DNA of 64,000 nucleotides from JAALLB01 sp017643495 (GCA_965216105.1 OZ244147.1:124001-188000); one strand, 5' to 3'; shown: positions 25,344 through 33,713, numbered from the stretch's first letter. Translations and numbers: made by a program. The notes: generated by a model not told the origin, from the letters alone.

Positions 25344-26428
25344 TCATCCATGCCCTTGCCCTTGGGCCTGAAAACCACAAATCTTGTCCGGTGCCGAACG
25401 CTTCCGGCAAGAATACCAGCCTCTTTTCCCGAACCAAGAAAAATGTCGCCGCGTTCCGGGCCGACAATTGCGGATCCGGTATCCTGGGCAATCATCAACC
25501 GGCGCCAGGGTTTTTCCTGGGAAGGCAACGGGATTTCCGTTGATAACCACACAGGGGTTCCATAAGCATGCCGTGATTTGTCTACAGCGAGACTTCGACC
25601 GGGCGTCAACTGGACGCCTGCAGCTGCGACAGGACCAAACGCCGGATCGTGATTTTCCAGCTCGGCAAAGAATATGTAGGAACGGTTTTCATGCAACAGG
25701 GCAAGCGCGCGATCCATGTCGGCTTCCAGCCATTGCCGGATGTTTACCATGTTTGCCTCATCGACCGTCATTACTCCCCGCGTGACCAACTTTCTGCCGA
25801 TCGACGTATATGGGTGCCCTGACTTGCCGGCATAGGAAATCCGGGCTGATGTGCCGTCATCAAGAAGCAGACGGGCAGATCCCTGAACATGGATATAAAA
25901 GGCCTCAACGGCGGAGCGAACCCAGAAAAGTTCAAGCCCCAAACCTGCCAACGCACCTGCATCTATTGCATGCCGGTCAGGAAACTCCTCAAAACCATCC
26001 GCCGTCTTGCGGGCCCATTCAAGGGAAGGGTCAAGATTGCCAGCCCTTGTTTCTTCAGGCAAGCGAACCAAATCTGGCGGTTTTGCGTACAGGGGATAAG
26101 GAAAGTCATGGCTGCGCTCTCGCGAAGCCTCCACTTCGGGCTCGAAATAGGCAGTTACAAACCCTTTGCGCGCCGAATATTCCCAAGGATCGAAATTGTC
26201 CTCGAAAAACTTCCGGGCGGCACTGCCCCCAAGCACCTTGTTATCCAGCGAGAGCGCCCTGTTTGCAATTTCCAGGAGGCCGGCATCAGGCGATACGCCC
26301 TTGCGGCTCACAAACGACCGGTTCGCAAACCCTCTCGCCGACATCCTGAAACAAGACAGGGCGGCAGCATGATCATCGGCTTCCCAGCCATCCAGACTGT
26401 CAAACGGGAGCCGTTTCCATTCCGGCAA
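25340..26428 (-). CDS. mltA: Membrane-bound lytic murein transglycosylase A (MltA family)
   Basis: 362 residues. The MltA core is recognised by GFVTAYFEPEVEASR and FFVHV-like FYIHVQGSARLLLDDG. The C-terminal 3D domain carries the catalytic aspartate block IAQDTGSAIVGPERGDIFLG. The enzyme cleaves peptidoglycan glycan strands to form 1,6-anhydro products. The start is a TTG with AAGG 9 bases upstream, 6 bases after timA. No signal peptide or lipobox is visible from this start, which is odd for a periplasmic enzyme. Confidence 0.88.
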   Translation of the reverse strand: MPEWKRLPFDSLDGWEADDHAAALSCFRMSARGFANRSFVSRKGVSPDAGLLEIANRALSLDNKVLGGSAARKFFEDNFDPWEYSARKGFVTAYFEPEVEASRERSHDFPYPLYAKPPDLVRLPEETRAGNLDPSLEWARKTADGFEEFPDRHAIDAGALAGLGLELFWVRSAVEAFYIHVQGSARLLLDDGTSARISYAGKSGHPYTSIGRKLVTRGVMTVDEANMVNIRQWLEADMDRALALLHENRSYIFFAELENHDPAFGPVAAAGVQLTPGRSLAVDKSRHAYGTPVWLSTEIPLPSQEKPWRRLMIAQDTGSAIVGPERGDIFLGSGKEAGILAGSVRHRTRFVVFRPKGKGMDE

Positions 26429-26434
26429 GGCCGA

Positions 26435-27148
26435 TCAACCTTCGGCTTCGGTTGCAACCAGCTTCCAGTTCGGATCACTCGACCCGGTATCACGGGCAAA
26501 TGTCCAGATATCCGTTACCCGGACAATATCTTTCTCATCACCCTCTATCAGGCTGCCATCCTTGTCATGGGTAGAAGAAACAATCTGCGACTTGAAACGG
26601 ACCGTGACATGGGCCTCGCTGTCTTTCATTTCAGCTGCAGTGATCTCGGAACTGTCAATGCCCACAAATTTTGAACGAACTGTTTCTCCCCGGCTGTTTC
26701 GGTCATCAATAACAGAGCCGAAACCCTCATACACTTCACCGGAAAGCAGATTGCGCAAGGTAGTCTTGTCGCCGGACGCGAAAGCATCAACGATCATCTC
26801 GTAGGCCATGTCGGCACCACCCAGGAATTCCCTGGGGCTGAATGACGGGTCATTGTTGAGAACCGCCTTGAGACCCTTGTTCAGTTTGGTGCGGGGCTTG
26901 GCAATATCATCAATTTCAGCCAGACGAGGGTCCTTGTCTTCCACATCAACACCGGTTCGGGTTGGCAGTTTGACCACATTGTCGTTTGAGGCTGATTCAT
27001 CGCGCCGGGCTGCACGCTCTTTTTTCTCTCGCAGATAATCCGGCGGCTCCTGGTGGCCGGTTCGCTGTCCGAGAACAGATCGCAGCTTCAACAGTACCGC
27101 GATGGCCACAACGATTACGATTATGGTGTTGATATCAAGGGATTCCAT
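26435..27148 (-). CDS. Tim44/TimA family putative membrane adaptor
   Basis: 237 residues. One N-terminal membrane segment (INTIIVIVVAIAVLLKL, about 6-22) is followed by a basic, charged linker and a C-terminal Tim44-like domain (about 105-235). The family is related to the mitochondrial import motor protein Tim44; Caulobacter TimA is the studied bacterial member. The exact role is not settled. It leads the unit timA-mltA-smr-xre and diverges from fxsA. Confidence 0.85.
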   Translation of the reverse strand: MESLDINTIIVIVVAIAVLLKLRSVLGQRTGHQEPPDYLREKKERAARRDESASNDNVVKLPTRTGVDVEDKDPRLAEIDDIAKPRTKLNKGLKAVLNNDPSFSPREFLGGADMAYEMIVDAFASGDKTTLRNLLSGEVYEGFGSVIDDRNSRGETVRSKFVGIDSSEITAAEMKDSEAHVTVRFKSQIVSSTHDKDGSLIEGDEKDIVRVTDIWTFARDTGSSDPNWKLVATEAEG

Positions 27149-27318
27149 GGCTTCGCCGGTATTACTTTCAAAAAAGAGTCAGTGAATTAGATATAAGGGT
27201 TACGCCCTTGCTTGCAAAGACCGCCATTCAAATTGCCGCCTTGCATGCCTACATAGACCGAAATGCAATTGCATGAATACCCAAACGCAACCATAACTCC
27301 AATGATCATGGAACGCCT
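27149..27318. promoter_or_regulatory. Divergent timA/fxsA intergenic region
   Basis: 170 bases between two divergent genes, so it should hold both promoters. I see only a small inverted repeat (aaggg-ttacg-ccctt at 27195-27209) and no convincing -35/-10 pair. Confidence 0.35.
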
Positions 27319-27816
27319 ATGCCTTTCGGACTGATACCATTTATTCTGCTTGTTATTCCAGTGCTGGAAATTGCCGTGTTTATCCTGATAGGCGGCGAGA
27401 TTGGCATTCTGGCAACACTGGGCATGATACTTTTCACCGCAATACTGGGCTCGATATTGTTGCGGGTTCAAGGATTTGCCACGCTTAACCGCATTCAGGC
27501 GCAAACCGCCAACAATCAGGTGCCCGGACGTGAACTAGTCAACGGTGTGATGATCCTGGTTGCAGGTGTTTTGTTGCTGACACCGGGGTTCGTAACGGAC
27601 TCGATCGGATTTTTGCTTTTTTTCCCACCCTTCAGACAATTCTTGTGGAGCACAATCGCTTCGCGTGTTGTCGTGAAAACCCATTCCACCTTCACAAATT
27701 ACCAGAGCGGACAGGCATCACCCCGGCGCGATGATGGTGTTGTTGATCTCGATCCGTCGGAATTCAGTGAAAAACCCAATCCGGACAGCCCGTGGCACCA
27801 GAATGACAAGGACTGA
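27319..27816 (+). CDS. fxsA: FxsA family membrane protein
   Basis: 165 residues. Three or four hydrophobic segments cover about residues 5-110 (PFILLVIPVLEIAVFILIG, GILATLGMILFTAILGS, VAGVLLLTPGFVTDSIGFLL). LLTPGFVTDSIG is the family hallmark. The C-terminal tail is polar. In E. coli FxsA relieves phage T7 exclusion by the F plasmid when overexpressed; its normal role is unknown. secB lies 115 bases downstream. Confidence 0.88.
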   Translation: MPFGLIPFILLVIPVLEIAVFILIGGEIGILATLGMILFTAILGSILLRVQGFATLNRIQAQTANNQVPGRELVNGVMILVAGVLLLTPGFVTDSIGFLLFFPPFRQFLWSTIASRVVVKTHSTFTNYQSGQASPRRDDGVVDLDPSEFSEKPNPDSPWHQNDKD

Positions 27817-27882
27817 AAACAATAAACGATGGTCTTATTCTTGTGATCAGTGACCTGACATGTTAGCCAAATGCAACCTCAC

Positions 27883-27901
27883 GCGCAGATACGCGCTTTT
27901 T
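27883..27901 (+). terminator. Weak terminator-like hairpin between fxsA and secB
   Basis: A 4-bp GCGC stem (27883-27886 / 27893-27896) with a 6-base loop runs directly into five T. The stem is short, so any termination would be partial. Confidence 0.3.
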
Positions 27902-27931
27902 CTATGAAACTGCTGAAACAGGTTTACCAAC

Positions 27932-28426
27932 ATGGCCAAAGACACCACCCCGAAGGATGGCACAGCTGCCGGTGGCGAAGAACAAGCATCGCCAACCATG
28001 AACATCCTAGCGCAATATGTAAAAGATCTTTCCTTTGAAAATCCACATGCGCCCGGCTCCCTGCGTCCTCGTGAAAAGTCTCCGGAAATCAACATCAACA
28101 TCAATGTGAACCCGACACCACTGTCGGAAACCGATTTTGAGGTTGAACTCAAGCTCGATGCTACCGCAAAGGACGGAGAAGAGGTCCTCTTCAAGGCAGA
28201 TCTTGTATATGCAGGCGTTTTCCGGTTGACCGGCATGCAGCAAGACATGCTTCAGATGGCGGTGCTGATCGAGTGCCCCCGACTGCTCTTCCCGTTTGCC
28301 CGCCAGATCATGGCAGATGCGACGCGCAATGGCAGCTTCCCGCCACTAATGATTGATCCGGTTGATTTTGCAGCCCTCTTTCAGCAGCGCATGGCACAGG
28401 CCAATCAGGAAAAAGCCAACGCCTGA
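27932..28426 (+). CDS. secB: Protein-export chaperone SecB
   Basis: 164 residues, usual length. Keeps precursors unfolded for SecA in the cytoplasm. Recognised by AQYVKDLSFENPHAPGSL near the N-terminus, the beta-sheet core IDVEV-like FEVELKLDATA and the C-terminal LLFPFARQIMADATRNGSFPPLMIDPVDF. The N-terminal 30 residues are polar and Gly/Ala-rich. A strong terminator follows. Confidence 0.96.
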   Translation: MAKDTTPKDGTAAGGEEQASPTMNILAQYVKDLSFENPHAPGSLRPREKSPEINININVNPTPLSETDFEVELKLDATAKDGEEVLFKADLVYAGVFRLTGMQQDMLQMAVLIECPRLLFPFARQIMADATRNGSFPPLMIDPVDFAALFQQRMAQANQEKANA

Positions 28427-28450
28427 ACACGCTTGCAAATGCAGACCCCG

Positions 28451-28479
28451 AAAAGACCGGCTTGTGCCGGTCTTTTTTT
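28451..28479. terminator. Strong bidirectional terminator between secB and dnaQ
   Basis: Perfect 11-bp stem (aaaagaccggc / gccggtctttt) with a TTGT loop and seven T on the plus strand; the A-run on the left gives T's on the minus strand. It can end both the secB transcript and the convergent ppsR-dnaQ transcript. Confidence 0.92.
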
Positions 28480-28522
28480 ATCTTCTCACATACTGCGGAA
28501 AGACTTGAAATCCGATACAGGA

Positions 28523-29257
28523 TCAGGAGGCTGGCTTAAGCAGTCTTTTCCACATCGCATGTTCACCAATTTTCTCAACAAACTCGGTATGGCGGGCGAT
28601 GTCTTCCGAGCTCAGCCTGGAAGGAAGCGGCTTCGGGCGCTGGGCACTTATCTCAAGACCCTCCTTGTCGAGTCTCGGAGCCGCATCATCCCGCCCGGCA
28701 CCACCAGGTTCAAGAACCATGCTTGTCTGGCGTCCACCAAGAAGTTCGATATAAACATCGGCAAGGATTTCGGAATCGAGCAGTGCGCCGTGCTTTTCGC
28801 GATGTGAATTGTCGATACCGTAACGCGAACACAAGGCATCAAGTGAATTCTGGGCTCCCGGATGTTTCCGGCGCGCCATCTGGAGTGTATCGATAACCCG
28901 CGACTGGGCGAGGGGCGGGTGACCTTGCCTTGCCAGTTCGGCATTCAAAAAACCGATATCAAATGAAGCATTGTGGGCGACAAGCATGCCCTCACCAAAG
29001 AAGGCCAGGAAGCTATCGGCAACTTCTGAAAATGTGGGCTTGTCCAGCAATTGCTCGTTGCTGATGCCGTGTATCCGCAAGGCATCAGGGTGCACCTCGC
29101 GCCCTTCCGGATTGAGATATTGGTGAAATACCTTTCCAGTCGGAAACCGGTTTACGAGTTCAACGGCACCAATTTCGATAACCCGGTCGCCGTCTTGCGG
29201 ACTAAGACCAGTGGTTTCTGTATCAAATACGATTTCTCGGACAGCTTCAGACATCAT
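28523..29257 (-). CDS. dnaQ: DNA polymerase III epsilon subunit (3'-5' proofreading exonuclease)
   Basis: 244 residues. ExoI FDTETTGLSP with the metal-binding Asp/Glu, ExoII HNASFDIGFLN and ExoIIIe HGALLDSEILADVY are intact, so the exonuclease should be active. The C-terminal tail past residue 180 links to the alpha polymerase subunit. ATG at 29257 or the next codon. It is the last gene of the leftward unit ppsR-maf-aroE-coaE-dnaQ that leaves the origin. Confidence 0.96.
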   Translation of the reverse strand: MMSEAVREIVFDTETTGLSPQDGDRVIEIGAVELVNRFPTGKVFHQYLNPEGREVHPDALRIHGISNEQLLDKPTFSEVADSFLAFFGEGMLVAHNASFDIGFLNAELARQGHPPLAQSRVIDTLQMARRKHPGAQNSLDALCSRYGIDNSHREKHGALLDSEILADVYIELLGGRQTSMVLEPGGAGRDDAAPRLDKEGLEISAQRPKPLPSRLSSEDIARHTEFVEKIGEHAMWKRLLKPAS

Positions 29258-29304
29258 GTCATTCTATTCGCATCAATCCGGCGTGTCGCCGGACCTGGCC
29301 CGGC

Positions 29305-29901
29305 TTACACAGATTTTCCAGCCTGATGCAGTTCGGCGATAATGTGCTGAACCTGATGGCGGGCCGCTTCCATGCCCTGATCCGTATCAATCAGAAAATC
29401 TGCCCGTTTGCGTTTTTCGGAATCGGGAACCTGACGCGCCAGAATTGCCTCGAATTTTTCCGGATTCATGTCCGGACGGGACAGTACACGCTTTCTTTGT
29501 GTTTCAGCAGATGCTGTCACCACGATAATCCAGTCAACCAGACTGTCACCACCGGTTTCGAAGAGAAGCGGAATATCCAGAATGACCAGGGGCTCTTCGT
29601 TCTTTCGATGGGCAGCAAGAAACTCGTCACGTTTTGCGGCAACCAGTGGGTGAACGATTGATTCAAGCTTTTTCATCGCCTCCGGCTTGCCAACCACATG
29701 CTTGGCAAGAATAGAACGATCCACCCGGCCGTTTGTCACCGTTCCCGGAAATTCGGCTTCGATTTTGTCTGCTGCCTCCCCCTCATAGAGGGCATGAACA
29801 ACGGCATCCGCGTCATGCACGGGCACACCGCGCTTAATGAACATGGCAGCAGTTGTAGATTTACCCATCCCGATCGACCCTGTAAGGCCGGCAATAATCA
29901 T
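29305..29901 (-). CDS. coaE: Dephospho-CoA kinase
   Basis: Last step of CoA synthesis: phosphorylates the 3'-hydroxyl of dephospho-CoA. 198 residues. P-loop GLTGSIGMGKSTT at the N-terminus, substrate block VPVHDADAVVH and LVILDIPLLFE are present. Start overlaps the aroE stop by 4 bases (ATGA). Confidence 0.95.
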   Translation of the reverse strand: MIIAGLTGSIGMGKSTTAAMFIKRGVPVHDADAVVHALYEGEAADKIEAEFPGTVTNGRVDRSILAKHVVGKPEAMKKLESIVHPLVAAKRDEFLAAHRKNEEPLVILDIPLLFETGGDSLVDWIIVVTASAETQRKRVLSRPDMNPEKFEAILARQVPDSEKRKRADFLIDTDQGMEAARHQVQHIIAELHQAGKSV

Positions 29902-30746
29902 TTATCTGCCTCCAGAATGTGCTGTCTCAACCCGGTTGTTACACGGGGTTTTATACCGAACCAGATTTCAAAACCGGGTGCTGCCTGGTGAAGCAGCATG
30001 CCAAGTCCGTCCACGGTTTGCAGTCCGCAACGTATTGCCTCCTTGAGAAAGGGTGTTTCCAGCGGGGTATATACGATGTCGGAAACAATGGCAGATTTGC
30101 GTACCTTATCCAATGAAGGCAGGGCAAGGCGGGAAGTATCCGGTTTTCCGGCCATGCCAATCGATGTTGTGTTGACCAAAAGGTCGGCTTCAGCCAGGAG
30201 TTCTGAAATTGCATCCCAGCCATGTGCCTGACAGCGCCCGCCAAACCGGTCGGACAAGGACCGGGCTCGTGAAAGTGTGCGATTGGCAATGTGTACCTGT
30301 TTGTACCCGGCTTCCAAAACAGCGTGAATCACAGCTCTGGAGGCGCCACCTGCACCCAAAATGGCGGCAGTTTCTCCCTTTCGCCATGCTGGTGCAAAAT
30401 CATCAAGATTGCCGGAAAAGCCGAAGGCATCCGTATTGCTGCCATGCAACTTGCCATCACGCAACCAGACAGTATTGACGGCACCGATCATTTCGGCAGC
30501 TTCATCGCGTTCATCGACAAGCTGAAAGGCTGCTTCCTTGTGTGGAATGGTAACATTGCCTCCGACAAATGTGTCCGGAGAGGGGGTTTCACTGAGCGTT
30601 TCAAGAAACCGGGGAAAGTTTTCCGGACTGAGTTCGAGGGCTTCATAAGAGCCTTCGACCGAATGGTGCTGCAACCAGTAGCCGTGCAATTTCGGGGACT
30701 TTGAATGCCTGACGGGGAATCCGGCAACGAAGGCGCGGATTGTCAT
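29898..30746 (-). CDS. aroE: Shikimate dehydrogenase
   Basis: NADPH-dependent reduction of 3-dehydroshikimate. 282 residues. Shikimate-binding region GFPVRHSKSPKLHGYWL and the catalytic Lys block GNVTIPHKEAAF; NADP Rossmann loop ILGAGGASRAVIHAV and the arginine-rich NRTLSRA that selects NADP. Overlaps maf and coaE by 4 bases each. Confidence 0.95.
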   Translation of the reverse strand: MTIRAFVAGFPVRHSKSPKLHGYWLQHHSVEGSYEALELSPENFPRFLETLSETPSPDTFVGGNVTIPHKEAAFQLVDERDEAAEMIGAVNTVWLRDGKLHGSNTDAFGFSGNLDDFAPAWRKGETAAILGAGGASRAVIHAVLEAGYKQVHIANRTLSRARSLSDRFGGRCQAHGWDAISELLAEADLLVNTTSIGMAGKPDTSRLALPSLDKVRKSAIVSDIVYTPLETPFLKEAIRCGLQTVDGLGMLLHQAAPGFEIWFGIKPRVTTGLRQHILEADK

Positions 30747-31336
30747 TCCATGATTTCCAGTTTGCGCATTTGTGCAAGGAGCGGGAGCAGCGGAAGCCCC
30801 ATGATGGAAAAGAAATCTCCCTCTATCTTGTCAAACAATTGAACGCCCAACCCTTCAATCTGGTATGCGCCGACGCTCGATAGTACAACATCACCGGCAG
30901 TGGCCAGGTGTCTGCCCACAAAACCGGGATCAAGATCGCGGAAGGTTATGGTACTGACTGCCGTATGTTGCCAGATCACGTCGCCATCACAAACGATCAC
31001 AACAGCACAACTCAGTTCGTGGCTCTTGCCGGAAAGGGCGAGCAACCGGCGGCGGGCCGCCTCCATGTCCTCCGGCTTGTGAAGAAGTTCGCCATTGAGC
31101 GATAGCGTCTGGTCACTACCGATTACATGACTGCCGGGATGACGCTTAGAAACTTCCGTTGCCTTGGCAATGGCAAGCACCATCGCGATATCACCCCCGT
31201 CCATACCGGATTCCGTCAGGGGTTTTTCCACTGCCCGTTCATCGATTTCCGCCGGAACCTGCCTGAAAGCGATTCCCGCATTTTCCAGTATTTGCGCACG
31301 GATCGCGCTTCCCGAGGCCAGGATTACTTGACTCAT
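30743..31336 (-). CDS. maf: Maf-family nucleoside triphosphate pyrophosphatase
   Basis: 197 residues. The signature LASGSAIRAQILENAG replaces the usual S-x-S-P-R-R-x-x-L opening with Ala-Ile-Arg, a small departure; the second signature VIGSDQTLSLNGELLHKP and the C-terminal GAYQIEGLGVQLFDKIEGDFFSI-type block (residues about 153-176) fit. Maf proteins hydrolyse canonical or modified NTPs. Near-origin position in the ppsR-dnaQ unit is shared with other alphaproteobacteria. Confidence 0.9.
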   Translation of the reverse strand: MSQVILASGSAIRAQILENAGIAFRQVPAEIDERAVEKPLTESGMDGGDIAMVLAIAKATEVSKRHPGSHVIGSDQTLSLNGELLHKPEDMEAARRRLLALSGKSHELSCAVVIVCDGDVIWQHTAVSTITFRDLDPGFVGRHLATAGDVVLSSVGAYQIEGLGVQLFDKIEGDFFSIMGLPLLPLLAQMRKLEIME

Positions 31337-31376
31337 TCGATCACCCGTAGAATTTGTATTTCAGTTGCGCCTTTGT

Positions 31377-32249
31377 TCAGTTATCTGGCATTTCCTGTGC
31401 AGCTGTTCCATCAATAGCTTCGTTTCTGGCTGCAAGATGTTTTGCCCGCAAGGCAAGGACAGCAGCAGCTGTTTCCTCGATTGACTTTCGGGACACGTCA
31501 ATTGATGGCCAGCCATGTTTTTTGCAAAGTCTTCTTGCCGCTGCAAGTTCCTCGGCAATTGAAGCACGATCCGCATAACCTGATGAATAATTGCCGGCAT
31601 TGAGTTCAAGAAGACGGTTCTGTCGAACCTGCTGGATACGGTCTGTTGACGCTATCAAGGTCACAATCAGGGGCTTTTTGGCACTGAAAACCTGTGAAGG
31701 AAGATCAACACCCGGGACGAGGGGGATATTCGCGGTTTTCACTCCACGATTGGCCAGGTAAATGCTGGTCGGTGTTTTCGAAGTCCTGCTTATGCCTATC
31801 AGTACAATATCGGCTTCTTCGATATCTTCGGGGATTACGCCGTCATCATGCAACATGGTGAAGTTCAAGGCGTCAATTCGCTGGAAGTACTCGCTGTCTA
31901 GCGCATGTTGTGCACCCACGACCCGCTTGGTTGGTTTACCGAGATAGGATTGGAAAGTCTGAAAAATCGGCTCAAGAACAGAAACCACGGGTACGCCCAG
32001 CTCCTTGCAACTGGTTTCAAGGATTTCGGAAATTTCCTGATTTGCAATTGTGTAGAGCACAATGCCCGGATGGTTTTCAATTTCGCGAATTACCGTTTCA
32101 AGATGACGCTGGTTTCTCACCATCGGGTGAATATGTTCGATAGCCTGGGTTGAATTGTACTGGGAAGATACTGCACGGGCGGCAGCGATCAGTGTTTCGC
32201 CTGTTGAGTCGGAAATCAGGTGCAGATGGAAATTGGCTCTTTTGTTCAA
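31377..32249 (-). CDS. ppsR: Pyruvate, phosphate dikinase regulatory protein (PPSR/DUF299)
   Basis: 290 residues. Bifunctional ADP-dependent kinase and Pi-dependent phosphorylase that switches PPDK or PEP synthetase off and on. N-terminal block FHLHLISDSTGETL and the P-loop-like IGISRTSKTPTSIYLANRG identify the family. The start is a TTG (no ATG in frame nearby) with AAAGG about 10 bases upstream. It is the left flank of the putative origin, as the equivalent gene is in Caulobacter and Rickettsia. Confidence 0.93.
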   Translation of the reverse strand: MNKRANFHLHLISDSTGETLIAAARAVSSQYNSTQAIEHIHPMVRNQRHLETVIREIENHPGIVLYTIANQEISEILETSCKELGVPVVSVLEPIFQTFQSYLGKPTKRVVGAQHALDSEYFQRIDALNFTMLHDDGVIPEDIEEADIVLIGISRTSKTPTSIYLANRGVKTANIPLVPGVDLPSQVFSAKKPLIVTLIASTDRIQQVRQNRLLELNAGNYSSGYADRASIAEELAAARRLCKKHGWPSIDVSRKSIEETAAAVLALRAKHLAARNEAIDGTAAQEMPDN

Positions 32250-32311
32250 GACCGGCGCACCTTTCCATGGCGAAAAGGGAGGATTACTGGTTGCAGCATA
32301 TTGTGCATGAG

Positions 32312-32320
32312 TGTGGATAA
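32312..32320 (-). other. DnaA box, perfect
   Basis: tgtggataa on the plus strand, i.e. TTATCCACA on the minus strand. An adjacent one-mismatch copy (tgtgcatga, 32302-32310) lies in the same orientation. Confidence 0.8.
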
Positions 32321-32411
32321 AATCCGCATCGACGCGCCTAACCTGAAACTATGCCCGCTCTCCCGAAACTTACGCACAAGTACAAACCTGTATACGAAGT
32401 TTCATCGAGGC

Positions 32412-32420
32412 TGTGAATAA
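32412..32420 (-). other. DnaA box, TTATTCACA
   Basis: tgtgaataa on the plus strand reads TTATTCACA on the minus strand and fits TTATNCACA. Confidence 0.7.
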
Positions 32421-32445
32421 CGGGGAGTAATACAGTTTTCAAAAA

Positions 32446-32454
32446 TTATGCACA
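32446..32454 (+). other. DnaA box, TTATGCACA
   Basis: ttatgcaca fits TTATNCACA and points opposite to the other two good boxes, 25 bases away from the box at 32412. Confidence 0.7.
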
Positions 32455-32514
32455 ATCTGTTCACAGCACATCCAAGAATTACAACTTCTCTTAGTCATTG
32501 AAAACACTGGTTCT

Positions 32515-32529
32515 TTAAAATGTTGTTTA
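32515..32529. promoter_or_regulatory. CtrA-like site in oriC
   Basis: TTAA (32515-32518), 7 bases, TTTA (32526-32529): one mismatch from TTAA-N7-TTAA. It is in the A/T-rich part of the gap. CtrA silences the Caulobacter origin through such sites. Confidence 0.35.
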
Positions 32530-32693
32530 GCAAATTCTTCAATCAGGATTTTTTACCGGTTGGATTCATGAGTAAGTGAGCCAAATGTGAATGACTTGTG
32601 AAAGAACGTTAATCCCCGTAGTTCACAGAGTCTAATAAGAATCAAAAACTTCCATAGAAGTTCCTTTTTTACCCGTGTTGTGGAGAAACTGGT

Positions 32694-33713
32694 TTGAGAA
32701 AAGTGATGAAGGTTCTGGCAGGAGAAAAACTTGCCGTACCACCAATCTGGCTGATGAGACAGGCCGGACGATATCTGCCCGAGTACAAGGAAACCAGAAA
32801 ACAAGCAGGCGGGTTTCTTGATCTTTGTTACAACCCGGAACTTGCAATTGAAGTGACATTGCAGCCGATCAGGCGGTTCGGCTTTGATGCAGCAATCCTG
32901 TTTTCGGACATCCTTGTCATTCCTGATGCCCTGGGAAGACAGGTTGCATTCAGGGAAGGGGAAGGACCGGTTCTTGATCCGATAGATGCAAACGGAATTT
33001 CAAACCTGCAAAGTGACAATGTGCTGGATCATCTTGCACCAGTACTTGAAACCGTTTCAGGTCTGCGAAACGAATTGCCGGATGAAACCACGCTGATTGG
33101 TTTTTGCGGAGCTCCATGGACCGTGGCAACTTACATGATTGCCGGAAGGGGTACACCCGACCAAGCACCTGCCAGGCTTTTTGCCTTGAGCCAACCTGCT
33201 GTTTTCGAGAAGCTGATTGATATCCTTGTCGAGGCATCTTCGGAATATCTGGTTGCACAACTGAAGGCGGGTGCTGATGCGGTCCAGATCTTTGATTCAT
33301 GGGCAGGCATTCTTGGCGGTGACCAGTTTGAGAAATGGTGCCTCGGACCGGTTTCAAGAATTGTAGCCAATGTACAGTCGGAAGTGCCTGGAGCGAGGAT
33401 TATCGGTTTTCCGAAAGGATGTGGAACGCAATACAATACATACCGGGAACGGACCGGCGTTGACTGTATCGGGCTTGACTGGAGTGTGCAGGAAGAACAG
33501 GCGAGAATGCTTCAACAGGGAGGGCCGGTTCAGGGCATGCTTGATCCGCTGAGGCTGATTGCTGGTGGAGATGCCCTTAATGATGGGGTCGACGCGATAC
33601 TCGACAATCTCGGTTCGGGGCCACTGATTTTCAATCTTGGTCATGGCATTACACCGCAAACACCGATCGCTCATGTGGAACAGCTTGTTGAAAGGGTCAG
33701 GAAGGGACGCTGA
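32694..33713 (+). CDS. hemE: Uroporphyrinogen III decarboxylase
   Basis: Heme pathway: uroporphyrinogen III to coproporphyrinogen III. 339 residues. IWLMRQAGRYLPEY (18-31) holds the substrate-binding Arg pair, and FDAAILFSDIL supplies the catalytic Asp region. The TTG start is favoured over an ATG at 32706 because GGAG lies 8 bases upstream and the RKVM start matches relatives. It is the right flank of the origin; its stop overlaps the hemJ start by one base. Confidence 0.95.
   Translation: MRKVMKVLAGEKLAVPPIWLMRQAGRYLPEYKETRKQAGGFLDLCYNPELAIEVTLQPIRRFGFDAAILFSDILVIPDALGRQVAFREGEGPVLDPIDANGISNLQSDNVLDHLAPVLETVSGLRNELPDETTLIGFCGAPWTVATYMIAGRGTPDQAPARLFALSQPAVFEKLIDILVEASSEYLVAQLKAGADAVQIFDSWAGILGGDQFEKWCLGPVSRIVANVQSEVPGARIIGFPKGCGTQYNTYRERTGVDCIGLDWSVQEEQARMLQQGGPVQGMLDPLRLIAGGDALNDGVDAILDNLGSGPLIFNLGHGITPQTPIAHVEQLVERVRKGR

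Larger units (their letters stand above)
32250..32693. other. Putative chromosomal replication origin (oriC)
   Basis: 444-bp gene-free, A/T-rich gap between divergent ppsR and hemE, the position of the known origin in Caulobacter. It contains a perfect DnaA box (32312-32320), two TTATNCACA-class boxes (32412-32420, 32446-32454), one-mismatch boxes (32302-32310, 32370-32378, 32586-32594), three GANTC sites (32563, 32628, 32639) and a CtrA-like site. The stretch from about 32480 to 32560 is the most A/T-rich and is a candidate unwinding element. Most genes on both sides point away from it, and parAB lies 9 kb away. Confidence 0.85.

Noticed and set aside
25889..26674. 261-codon open frame opposite mltA and timA
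   Set aside because: The coding frame below it is well supported by MltA and Tim44 motifs; the antisense product has no recognisable domain.
28433..28807. 125-codon plus-strand open frame after secB
   Set aside because: It reads through the strong terminator at 28451-28479 and lies antisense to dnaQ.
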